A DNA stretch of 64,000 nucleotides from positions 358,437-422,436 of the forward strand of contig NW_019775025.1 in the NCBI RefSeq assembly GCF_001039355.2, written 5' to 3'. The translations under genes and the position numbers were made by a program. The stretch's first letter is position 1. The number at the start of each line of letters is the position of its first letter. This document shows, one piece after another, positions 51,040 to 60,302 of this stretch. The DNA is from Lingula anatina (Eukaryota > Brachiopoda > Lingulata > Lingulida > Lingulidae). The notes below the pieces were generated by a model. It made no database searches. It was not told where the DNA came from and worked only from the letters and a program-made list of their open reading frames with translations.

Positions 51040-51235
51040 CCTGAAACTGGACCGGTGTAACGAAACGGAGGTCCTGCCCTTTTACGGTCCAGCGGACGCT
51101 ATGTTTTAAATCTGACAGTCCGCAAGACACTAAGTTCGGAATCCTAGTGTCCGGGGAACACTACATTTTGAAACGTGGGGACCCCGGACCGCCAGTTTTA
51201 AAATGGAGGGACCGTTTTGAAATTCCGAGTCCTTT
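51040..51235. repeat. Palindromic repeat related to the one at 52965-53185
   Basis: Contains ggaccggtgtaac, tctgacagtccg and several short opposed blocks (ggtccagcgg, ggggaccccggaccg). The same words recur in the hairpin element about 1.9 kb downstream. Confidence 0.5.
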
Positions 51236-51639
51236 CAGAAAGATCGTTGTTACTGTCCACAATCGATCACTTGAGCCTTATTCATTGGTTTTGAATGTAT
51301 TTTTGAATAATTATAAGGAAATAAGGGTTCGTTATTTTTTTAAAATGTTAAGAAAACTACTTAATACGGATGGAAAAAGTAAACAATAAGTAAACAAATA
51401 CAAAGAAAGAATGACAATCTTGTGTTAATTTTCATTTATTCCACGTAGATGGTTAATCTTTGTCGTCTTCTGGTAGTGTTCTGTAATAAAGAAATTTTGT
51501 ATTAAAGCATATGTTTGATAAAAAAAAAAAAAAATGATCATATTATAATACAATTATTACACTATTTATCAACAAGTATAAACCATAATGGAGTAAAACT
51601 GCGTTATATACGCGCTTATGTTATAGATGTCGACTTCAA

Positions 51640-51823
51640 ACAATGTGAAGTACCTTTTCTCTTGGTGCAATTTAAAAGCAGCAACATTTACAGGGGTCTT
51701 AAGTTTCCCGCCACATTTGTCTGGCCACATGTAGGTCCCCTTCGTTTTATCCTTTTCCACTACCACGTATGGTCCCAGGTAACGTTGTGCTTTACCCCCT
51801 GTTATAGAAAGAAATTCTTTCAA
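51640..51823 (-). pseudogene. Remnant of a Ty3/gypsy-type retrotransposon integrase C-terminus
   Basis: A short minus-strand frame reads GGKAQRYLGPYVVVE, then KTKGTYMW, then GGKLKTPVNVAAFKLH. The order GG(K)..(RW)LGPY.V.....G.Y......G..LK..VN...LK is the chromo-like/GPY-F tail of gypsy integrases. No reverse transcriptase, protease or LTR was seen around it, so it is an isolated relic. Confidence 0.5.
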
Positions 51824-52755
51824 ACATTCTTTTAGGAAATATGCATTTTGAAGTTAGGGCAATTCAGGGTTTGACACGATCTTGTGTCAGACGTAAGTAA
51901 AAAATTAACATTTACTTATTGTAAATCGATTTTACATACTTTCATTGTGCAGCTGTTGTATTATGGTGGTCATTCCTTCCTCATTTTCTACTACTTTTCT
52001 CCACTCTCCCCACACCGTTATTTTTTACCATCTTCTACATTAGATGTCGTTCTTTCTCTTTCGATAGTACAAAATACCCTCTTCGAGCTGCAAAAGAAAA
52101 CTATATGCAAACTTCAGCTCATGAAATGTGTACAATATATTTAATATCAAACAACAGGTACTGGCTTATTGCAGTTTTAATAAAATGTTCCTTATTTTAA
52201 CAGAACGTAGTATTGGTAGATGGAATACAGAAAACTACTTTACAGCAGCTCTTCTTATGCTACTGTGACGGGGGCTTTTACGTGTGATAAAAGCGCGTCA
52301 TTGTAAAGTTATGAACAACTCCCTTTTTCCTGTGAAAGGAATTTTTTTTTGCTCAAACGGACTACATCAAGTTGAAGATGTGACCACGGTGTCTCTCCCT
52401 GAGTTTCTCCTTCCTAAGGCTCGGCTACACTACTACTTTCCCGACTCGCCTATGTCCATCGTGACTTCAGGCTAAAAACGGTGTGCTCGGGGGTATATAA
52501 ACACGTGTTCGATGACATGTTTTCAGTTACATTTATTTGCCTATTTCATTTCGGCTAAGGGTATTTTTGCTGTCAATCTACTGTGTGATAAAAGTTTTCA
52601 TTTTCACCATACCTTTTGGTAAAAATAAAATTGACTTTCCCATTATAAATATTCCGTTCCTTTGTCAGTGTGAGTTTAAAAAAAATGTAATGGTTTTATT
52701 ATTAAAAACTGTAAAATGGCACTGGTAACGAACTAAATAAATAATAATAATCTTA

Positions 52756-52868
52756 CGGAGGTATAAGGATCGAACACGAAACACAAGGACAAACTGCACT
52801 CTACTTACATTGGCCATTAGTGCCTGACGATGTTCCACTCGTCCATGAGGTCGCTGTGCTAACCACCC
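52756..52868 (-). repeat. tRNA-like (SINE head or decayed tRNA) sequence
   Basis: On the minus strand an A-box-like TTAGCACAGCGACC near one end and a good B-box (TGTTCGATCC) near the other resemble an internal RNA polymerase III promoter. The boxes are about 85-95 bases apart, too far for a normal tRNA, and an acceptor stem could not be paired. It is better read as a tRNA-derived repeat than as a functional tRNA. Confidence 0.35.
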
Positions 52869-52964
52869 AGAAATTCATCGGCTTAATAATTTAAGCTTAT
52901 TCTTTAACCTATAGACACGGATAACATATAAATAGAAGACAGAAATACATTGTATTCTCATTTA

Positions 52965-53185
52965 TTGTCGGACTTCCGGACTCTCTGTTTCGCCATACGT
53001 AGGGTCCGGTGTAACAGAGAGTCCGGGAGACACTCAATATTAAGATTATTTAGGGTCTGGATGGACCCTGTATTTCAAAGCAGACTGTCAGATTCAGAAA
53101 CCAGGGGTACGGAGGACCCCTGGTTTTTGAATCTGACAGTCCCGGACTCTGTATCACACCGGACTCTGAGTTCCGTCACACCGGT
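52965..53185. repeat. Hairpin element with nested inverted repeats
   Basis: The core is a long perfect-to-near-perfect palindrome: 53083-53108 (gactgtcagattcagaaacc...) pairs with 53115-53141 (...ggtttttgaatctgacagtc) around a 6-base loop. Outer blocks (cggactctctg / acagagagtccgg / cggactctg) are also opposed. Non-coding despite an open frame across it. Confidence 0.7.
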
Positions 53186-53318
53186 ATGCATAGTTTCTCT
53201 TCTTTCTCTCACGCTCCTAAAGATATCCATATTTCACAATAAATACATTGTAAACAACTCATAGATATATAATAAACAGCAATTAACACAATAATTCTGG
53301 ATTTGTGCTTGCCATCAC

Positions 53319-53510
53319 ATCACGTGACCTCCATAGTTGACTCTGTAATAATCTCTTAAGAGAATATTAAAAAAAAAAACGGACTTACTTTGAATGTGGA
53401 AATGGATTCATTAAATATTGGTAAGTTTGGGGAAATTGTCCTTTACCCCAGGAAAATCCATTTTTGGACAAAATGAACAGTTGTTATCCTTTTAACTTTA
53501 AATAATACGA
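53319..53510. repeat. Dispersed repeat, copy B (directly upstream of the protease exon)
   Basis: Reverse complement of 43559-43763: cacgtgacctccat, taatctcttaagaga, aatggattcattaa, ccaggaaaatccattttt and gttatccttttaac line up in order. It ends about 30 bases before the acceptor of the exon at 53543. Confidence 0.7.
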
Positions 53511-53542
53511 TATATTGAACTCAAACAATTTCCAACATGCAG

Positions 53543-55044
53543 ATAAAAAGAAACAAGCGTTTCAATCTCTTTCCAGTGATTTAGACACATGCAATCCTGC
53601 ACCCTCCAAAGATGCACATAAATCTGACTCAGAACTCTGTGACGCAACTCTGGATGTTGATGTCAACTTTTGGAGTGATGCCAACAGTTCTGTTTGCCAA
53701 ATGCCTTCGAAGACCAATTCTGGATCCCGTTTAAACCCATTAAGTCTGCGATTTTTGCATCAGGGGTCCCCAAACGCACCTGACATTCAAACTATGGAAA
53801 GGTTAGATGTGGCACAGTGTGAAACAATCCCAAACATCCTGAAGGAAGAACTGAGGAGGTACGACTTTTTTTCAAGAAATAAATATATTTGAAATTTTAA
53901 TAAATGTTACATTTTAAAAACAATTGTTTTGTATTAATAATTTCTATTATAGTCAAATATTTCAATGTCATCTATATGAATATTAATAAAAATTTAATGT
54001 GTAATATTCCGTCTGAAAACTTAAGAAATTACGTTTCTTGAGGTCTCGTTACATTTATAATAGTTGTTGGTGGTAGGCCTACTGTTTATTGCTTTTCACA
54101 TATTGTTTTGTTTTTATTGTTACAATAAAATGTGTCCATTTTTATTTAGATACAAGTTTATCGACAGCATTCAGATCTGGAACAACCGACTCAGAGTTCA
54201 CGTCTGTCTTAGCATGTGCGAGGGAAAGACAAATGAAGAGGTAGAGGAGATGGTGAAATCATTGGTGGAGACTCACGGGAATATAGATAAAACTGACTGT
54301 GACGTAATATTAGCAGAGTCTCCTGTTAAGTTGACATTTTACAATTATCCACCAAGCTCAGGTGCTAAATTAAACTTACAAAGTCTCCCGGACAAACACA
54401 TGACGTTAGGGGCATACGCGACGACCGGGGATGAAGGTGTAGTGTACCTTCTGAGTGCAGGACACGGCGTTAGCAATGAAAGCGAAGACTTATTTAATGT
54501 ACATTTAACCAATGGTCAAAACATTACATGCGTTTGTCGGTATCTCGTTAAGTTCGGCGCTTCAGGCAATTTTCCGTGGGTGGATATAACAGCCTTGGAA
54601 GCCTGTGGACTGAGGATAATGGGCCACTGCGCTTTGAATTACGTCCACCTTCGCGGCCTTTATTTACTGCAGGTATGGAAGTCTGATGTGAAGCTGCTGT
54701 CTGGAAAAGTTATGTACAAAATTGGAGCAACGACGGGGCGCACAGAAAGTGTGATCAAAGGGAGAGATTTCACGCAATTTAGCACGGGGATTGAGAATGT
54801 CGTATTTCTGGAGCACATTTATAATAATGAGATTTTTTGCAAGCCTGGTGACAGTGGCGCTATTGTGCGGAGAAAGGCAGACGACTCGGCCGTTCTCATG
54901 ATAATTGGGGAAGCAGATTTCTCTCGATCCGGTGGCGAGAAGGGCATAATGGCATTCAAGTTGTGCGATGGTCTGGATGCACTTAAAGAAATGTCAGGAT
55001 CCGAATGGAGACTGCTTAACCACACTAACGTGAAAGCTGAATAA
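53543..55044 (+). CDS. Trypsin-like (PA-clan) serine protease domain, two 3'-terminal exons without own start
   Basis: Exons 53543-53858 and 54150-55044 (GAG|gtacga to tttatttag; phase 2 join) give 402 residues ending at TAA. The first exon begins in phase 1 after aacatgcag, with no in-frame ATG at its head, so it is an internal exon of a larger gene. It is Ser/Asp-rich and ends in a charged helix (LKEELRRYKFIDSIQIW). The second exon carries a protease fold: His in LLSAGHGVSN (codon 54463), Asp in PWVDITAL (54583), Ser in KPGDSGAIV (54853). This is the chymotrypsin-like triad order with a GDSG motif. No signal peptide or secretory cysteine pattern is seen, which suggests a cytoplasmic domain. 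It may be the intracellular part of the TNFR-like gene 2.7 kb upstream on the same strand, or a separate gene. Confidence 0.75.
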
Positions 55045-55260
55045 CAAACTATTCCACTAGGGTTCCTCAAATCTGCTTGTAAATGGGTGGTGAAAAAGTC
55101 CACGTCCCACGAGTGGGGTTATAACACTTGCCAAAACGAGGATTTGAAAATTTGAGACAATCTTTTCATCAGCACACGAACAATACGTGGTGCCTTGATA
55201 TGAAACTAGACAACTTTTGTGTTTTTAATCTCCAAATACTAAAAAAAAATCAATTAAGCT

Positions 55261-55266
55261 AATAAA
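55261..55266 (+). promoter_or_regulatory. Candidate poly(A) signal of the protease gene
   Basis: AATAAA about 216 bases after the stop codon at 55044, with AT-rich sequence downstream. Confidence 0.5.
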
Positions 55267-55655
55267 AAGGCCGAGAACAAGAACTTATTATATCGTATAT
55301 TTTATACTAATTATTATTAAAGATAATAATAAACGAGTCGCATTTTGATGTACTCCATGCTATGATCTTTATTTTTTTTAAAATAGAATTTTTACGAGAT
55401 TACAAATTGTATCGTATTGTTTGGTTCCATTGCCTCGCTTTCAAAAATTAGAACAGGCGCTCCAAAACCGGGAGACGAAGTTAATAATTTTATATTGGCC
55501 GAGTTCGCCCTCGCACAAGAATGTCCTCCCAGCATTATCTTCCTACGATTTTAAATACATTTTGCAATGTCATTTTCAATCTGGCACATGGAGCATTTTA
55601 TGTATCAAGAGTGGGGGAGGGGTGAAAAATCCCCATTGGAGCCACATATAACACT

Positions 55656-55884
55656 AAGGGCGTATTCCCATAGATTTAAGATCGATCTATCCCCGTGGGG
55701 AGTCTCACTAGATTACTGTCAGATAATCCGGCTTAAATGTCCGTCCCGCCTACTACAAGCTGTAACTTTCGTGCCTGCTCGGCTGACAGCTATTAAGCCT
55801 GAACCCCCAGGGAGTTAGGTCGATCTAGTTTGGATCGATCTAATCTCTGGGAATGGGGTCTATAAATGCAATGGGAATGCCCTT
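55656..55884. repeat. MITE with AAGGGC...GCCCTT ends
   Basis: Begins AAGGGCGTATTCCCATAG and ends CAATGGGAATGCCCTT. A second inverted pair (agatcgatct / gatcgatcta) lies inside each arm. 229 bp, non-coding. Target duplication not clear. Confidence 0.65.
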
Positions 55885-56002
55885 GTAATGAAGGTAAAAT
55901 AAATGTTATTCTAAGGAATTCCGATGGATTTACTTTTTAAAACAAAATCATCAGAACACTTCTAATATAAATTTTCAAAAAGACACCAGAGAGCAAATGA
56001 AA

Positions 56003-56125
56003 CTAGAGGATCAGAGAGGCGATACCGCCTCCGAATATTGTACCACCAGCTGGAGCAAGCGCATTCGTATAGACCCCCACATACACAAAATAAGGGACAC
56101 AGCCACCAGTTTTGTGCTTGACAAG
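56003..56125 (-). CDS. Possible terminal exon of unknown gene
   Basis: On the minus strand a good acceptor (atttttacag|CTTG) opens a GC-richer frame of 40 codons ending in TAG (…GGCVPYFVYVGVYTNALAPA…GGGIASLIL). The next frame is also open (38 codons) and is the one whose phase fits the last RNF213-like exon at 57365. Neither product is recognised. It could be the end of the RNF213-like transcript or chance. Confidence 0.25.
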   Translation of the reverse strand, partial: LVKHKTGGCVPYFVYVGVYTNALAPAGGTIFGGGIASLIL

Positions 56126-56194
56126 CTGTAAAAATGCAATCAACAAGAATTTTTAAACTATTGCAAAAAATATATATGGTACAATCAAACTTAA

Positions 56195-56272
56195 GTTCTT
56201 CGTAAGGTAGGTCAAGGGTCAGTTTCAAGGTCACAGTAAATTGCCAGTATATGACTTCCTATTCAAGTTCAA
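56195..56272. repeat. Dispersed repeat running into the gap
   Basis: Second copy of the repeat at 50273-50440, truncated by the Ns. Confidence 0.65.
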
Positions 56273-56470
56273 NNNNNNNNNNNNNNNNNNNNNNNNNNNN
56301 NNNNNNNNNNNNNNNNNNNNNNNNNNNNNNNNNNNNNNNNNNNNNNNNNNNNNNNNNNNNNNNNNNNNNNNNNNNNNNNNNNNNNNNNNNNNNNNNNNNN
56401 NNNNNNNNNNNNNNNNNNNNNNNNNNNNNNNNNNNNNNNNNNNNNNNNNNNNNNNNNNNNNNNNNNNNNN
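56273..56470. other. Assembly gap (Ns)
   Basis: 198 unresolved bases directly after a dispersed repeat. Confidence 0.99.
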
Positions 56471-57364
56471 ACCATCATTTTTACAAAATCAACTAACAAT
56501 GTTGTAAAGATGCAGGAAATGTCAAACAAAAACTTTTACGTATCTTATTAGTTTAATAATGAGACTGTTAACATGCCTAAGAATTGAATATGAGGAAATG
56601 TGAAAAATATGCTGAAAAGTGAAAAAACAGCATAACTTCTACAATAATGGCCCGATCATGCTGATTTTCGAACTTGACCTGCGTTTTATGAATATTCATC
56701 AGCTCTGTAAATATAAAGCCAAAAAGTAAAACTGCCCTCCACTTATCGTGTTTACAAGGAAAGTGCACGGCGCCGGCATCGCCATCGGCATCGGCATCGA
56801 CAGACGCAGGTGATGGCAATATGTACAGACACATCTGTGTCTGTACATAAAAAAGGGGAAAATTAATTAAATTAAAATATTGGGAAAAGCAGGAAAATGC
56901 CATGTAGTCTGCAAAATTTGACATGTGCTATGAAGTTATTCAAAAGTCTAATATAGTGCAATGCAAATTTTTAGGGAGTCTATAAAACTGACATATTTCA
57001 TCAGCTTCAGCAATTAAATTGTACAGAGAGAAGCATAATCTCCCATCTGTCTCCCCCTAAATTGTTGCACATCATATATCTTTGCCTGACTAGTAGAAAA
57101 GCAATATAAGTAACCGAATGAAGTCCTGTTCACCTTTATCATATCATACCATTAATTTTTACTTATATTTTTGTGTACTTCTTCACAATTTGGGGAGCAT
57201 CAAATATTCTGTCTACATCAAAATACCTTCCCATAATTTTCCAGGAGATTTACCAGCTTTCCTGGCAAAACCATGCTCTCTTGTTTCCAAACTTTAGTAA
57301 ACCATCTGGTAATCTTTGGAAATATTGGCTATTTGGGTAAAGTGTTGATGTGACACACACCCAC
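56471..57364. other. Downstream flank of the RNF213-like exons
   Basis: AT-rich. It contains a small GC-rich simple repeat (gccatcggcatcggcatc) near 56776. No continuation of the RNF213-like reading frame was recognised. Confidence 0.4.
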
Positions 57365-60183
57365 CTTTCTTTCAGTAGTACCCAACCACCTGCTCCTGAT
57401 GTGAATGAGAACCCTCCAAGTTCCTCGGGACTCAGCTTCATTACAAAAGTGTCCTTCTGCTGATCAAAAGCGACATCTGGGGACATGATCACATGGAAAT
57501 GAACACTGATCTCTGCCTCGTTGCTGTTCCTCGACTTCTGTGTATTGACATTTTTGCCCCTAAAATTAGTACAACCATTGCCAGTAGTGACTTAGACAAG
57601 TTCATGTATGTAATTTTCCACGTGTATAAATAAAACAATGAAGAGAGGAAAGAAAATTATCCTGACCACTGATTTGATTAAATCCGCACTTACATTTTTA
57701 CATAAAATATTAGCTCAATTGCAATCAAAAGTAGTTATTATAGTTATCAGTGATTGTATTTGTACATTCAACAATTTAATAAAGAAGGTCTACAGGAGAA
57801 CTAATCAATGTCAAAAAATACAAGTACATATATATATATATAGATGTAAAAGAAAATCAAATAAAATCAGAAAAAAGATACCAATTTACATCTAAACTAC
57901 ATATGTATTTAATTTTTAAAAGGAACATCTATAAATGAATTTTTTTAATAAATTTCTGATGTTATATAATTTTTGTACCTGCAAATCAAATATACTTTAT
58001 TCACAATTGTAGAAACAGCACACACTTATGATAAAAAGTTACTTACTTGTTTTTTCCCTTTTTACTGTTGCCTTTTGTTGCTGGGACATAATTGTCTGGT
58101 TCTTGGTTCTTCTTGTTTATCATTTCACCTCCTATTCGATTATCGCTCTCTGCTGTTGTTGCCATCTTAAAGTAAGTTTTCTAACTTAACAAATACACCA
58201 TGAAGATGCAAATACTTTATTACAAATTAACCTGTATCAGAATAAATATTTGTGAAATAAAAAACATATTATGTGACACTCTAAAAAATACATGTGCCTT
58301 ACATTATGTAACTTGACATCTGGATATTGGCATTCTAATTCAAATTATCTCATAACAATAAATAATAATAATAATATATTTGGATAATATATAAAAAAAT
58401 GCATCAGATATTGATTACCTCCTGGGTATCTCTTTGAGGTTCGTCCACTGGAGATCCGACATCTTCATTCTCTTGTGGTAAAGAGCTTGTTGAAGGCTGT
58501 TCAGTAGTGTTGTTTGTTTTTTTATCATTTTCAGTTGAAATATCACCTTTGTTTCCCTCACCAAACACCTTGCCTTCCTTGTCAGAAGTACTACTTGTTG
58601 CATTGTGTTGCATGGTGAAAATCCCAGCATTAGTGTTAGGATTCCTGTTAGAAGTTACTCTTTTTCCATCACTAGAGGATACACCAAGGGTACCTTCATG
58701 TACATCTTTTGATGTAACATCAGTGCCTGTGAACTGTGATGAAGTGCTTGATGTGCCTGGCTCCTGTGACGAACTAACTGATCTGCCTGTGGTCTGTGAT
58801 GAACCACTTGATGTGCCTGGCTCCTGTAATGAACCACCTGATGTGCCTGGCTCATGTAATGAACCACCTGATGTGCCTGGCTCCTGTGATGAACCACTAG
58901 GTTTGCCTGGCTCCTGTGATGAACCACTTGATATGCCCGTCACCTGTGATGAGCCACCTGATGTACCTGGCTCCTGTGATGAATCGCTTGATGTACCTGG
59001 GCCCTGTCTTGAATCACTTGATGTGACTGGAGTCTGTGATAAACCACTTGGTGTACATGTGGCCTGTGATGAACCACTTGATGTGCCCGTCACCTGTGAT
59101 GAACCATTTGATGTACCTGGCTCCTGTGATGCACCACTAGGTGTGCCTGTGGTCAGTGGTGAACCACTTGACTTGCCTGGCTCATCTGATGAACCACTTG
59201 GTGTGCCTGGGGCCTGTCTTGAATCACTTGATGTGACTGGGGCCTTTGATGAGCCACTTGATATGCCTGAGACCTGTGATGAATCATTTGCTGAGCAGCC
59301 AGGCCGTAAATGGTGGTGGTGTTCCTCAGCCATATTTTCATCTTTGTTTTGCATGGAGGGTGGATACTTCACTTGGCTCATATCAACATGTAACTCTTCA
59401 TCAACTTTAATCTTCTTTGGACGGCTTGGGGTTTCACTGTCTGATGTTCTTTTTGGCATAACTTCTACTTCAACTGTTGGTTGATTTATTTCAGTGCCCT
59501 GAACTAAAAAAAAACATTAAAGAATTCAATCATATGATTATTCTAAAAAACGATTTCTCTGAAAAGATTATCTTTTATATTTGCACATGCAAATAGTATT
59601 TCTTCAAGTCACTATCTTTATACACTGATAGTGCAGAGGCAGATTAATGATTAACTTACTGTGACTCAATTTATCATCTGGTTATATTACATTGCATGTA
59701 CTTTCAGTTTACTACTTAAAAGACACTTCTGGGATTAATAAACAGCTGTTTAAAGCCTAACATGTGTATGTCTCTGCATGAGTTCACATACATTAGACAA
59801 GAAAAATTCAATAAAAAAAGTCTTAATAAAACATGAAATGAAATTAAAGTAACTACATGTACATGTATCTGAAGGTCATCATTAAAAAAAAAATGAAAAT
59901 AAAATAAAATAATAATAATTAATTGAATAAAAACTTTAATACCTTTTTCAACTCTGAAATTACCATTTGTCTTTTTCTCTCCACAGCCTGGGCAGAAATT
60001 GTGTGTTGGCAATAAAGTGGCACCACACTCTCTTCCATCAATGATGTTAGTGCACACAGTTCTGCTTTCACATTCAACAATGGTTGACAACTTCACAGAT
60101 GTTCCACAATTTGGACAAAATTTGTTGCCTGGGTCTAAGTCTGCCCCACAAGGGTCCCCTCCAGGAGGACCAACACACTTCAT
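57365..60183 (-). CDS. RNF213-like N-terminal module (zinc ribbons, coding minisatellite, CBM20-like start); 3' part not found
   Basis: Exons: 59943-60183, 58419-59503, 58047-58165, 57365-57559. All joins keep frame, giving 546 residues, then an open donor (GAAAG|gtgggt). Exon 1 holds two zinc ribbons: C3/C12/C23/C26 and C44/C53/C64/C67, each ending FCP.CG, like the N-terminal zinc finger of RNF213. Exon 2 is Ser/Thr/Gly/Pro-rich with a 10-residue repeat (SGSSQEPGTS type, about 155-340). Exon 3 is basic (GNSKKGKNK). Exon 4 begins EISVHFHVIMSPDVAFD, matching the start of the RNF213 CBM20-like domain (VTVFFHAIIS). RNF213 is a giant AAA+/E3 ligase in antimicrobial defence. The AAA+ and RING regions are absent in this window, so this is a truncated paralogue, a short form, or a gene broken by rearrangement or assembly. 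Confidence 0.65.
58735..59290. repeat. Coding 30-bp minisatellite (~18 units)
   Basis: The unit is close to gatgaaccacttgatgtgcc plus tggctcctgt and is repeated about 18 times with point variants. On the minus strand it encodes the 10-residue Ser/Gly/Glu/Pro/Thr repeat of the RNF213-like exon 2. There are no intervening unique spacers, so it is a simple tandem array. Confidence 0.95.
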
Positions 60184-60214
60184 TCTTCTAAACTATGGGT
60201 AAGTTATTCTTTCT

Positions 60215-60302
60215 TTGGGCAGCTAGTAGTTTCACTGTCTGATGTTCTCTTCAGCACACCCACTGCCTCAGATGTAGAGTAATTAACTTCCCTGTCCTGA
60301 AC
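60215..60302 (-). pseudogene. Orphan duplicate of the 5' part of RNF213-like exon 2
   Basis: On the minus strand, tttttgtag|TTCAGGACAGGGAAG...AAGAGAACATCAGACAGTGA...CCAAAGAAAG parallels the start of exon 2 (TTCAGGGCACTGAAAT...AGAACATCAGACAGTGA). The adjoining intron is duplicated too (59510-59680 against 60305-60430: aattcaatca.atgatt, agtgcagaggcagattaatgatta / agtgaagaggtggattaatgatta). The copy lies upstream of the start codon at 60183, so it is not part of the coding model. It could be an alternative 5' exon. Confidence 0.6.

Noticed and set aside
51836-51893. Small exon candidate (ttcttttag ... cagac|gtaagt) to bridge TNFR exon 6 and the protease exon
   Set aside because: Splice sites look good and it would feed 53543 in phase, but entering from exon 6 or exon 5 creates a stop codon, so it cannot bridge either.
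55567-55818. 83-codon plus-strand frame
   Set aside because: It lies mostly inside the AAGGGC-ended MITE and has no coding features.
58735-59290. Regular 30-bp repeats considered as a CRISPR-like array
   Set aside because: The units are contiguous with no unique spacers, lie inside a eukaryotic coding exon and have no cas context.
58507-59484. Plus-strand 325-codon frame with a DEPLDVPGSC-like repeat
   Set aside because: It is the antisense reading of the 30-bp minisatellite in the RNF213-like exon 2. The minus-strand frame has matching splice phases and zinc-ribbon context, while the plus-strand frame has no other domain.
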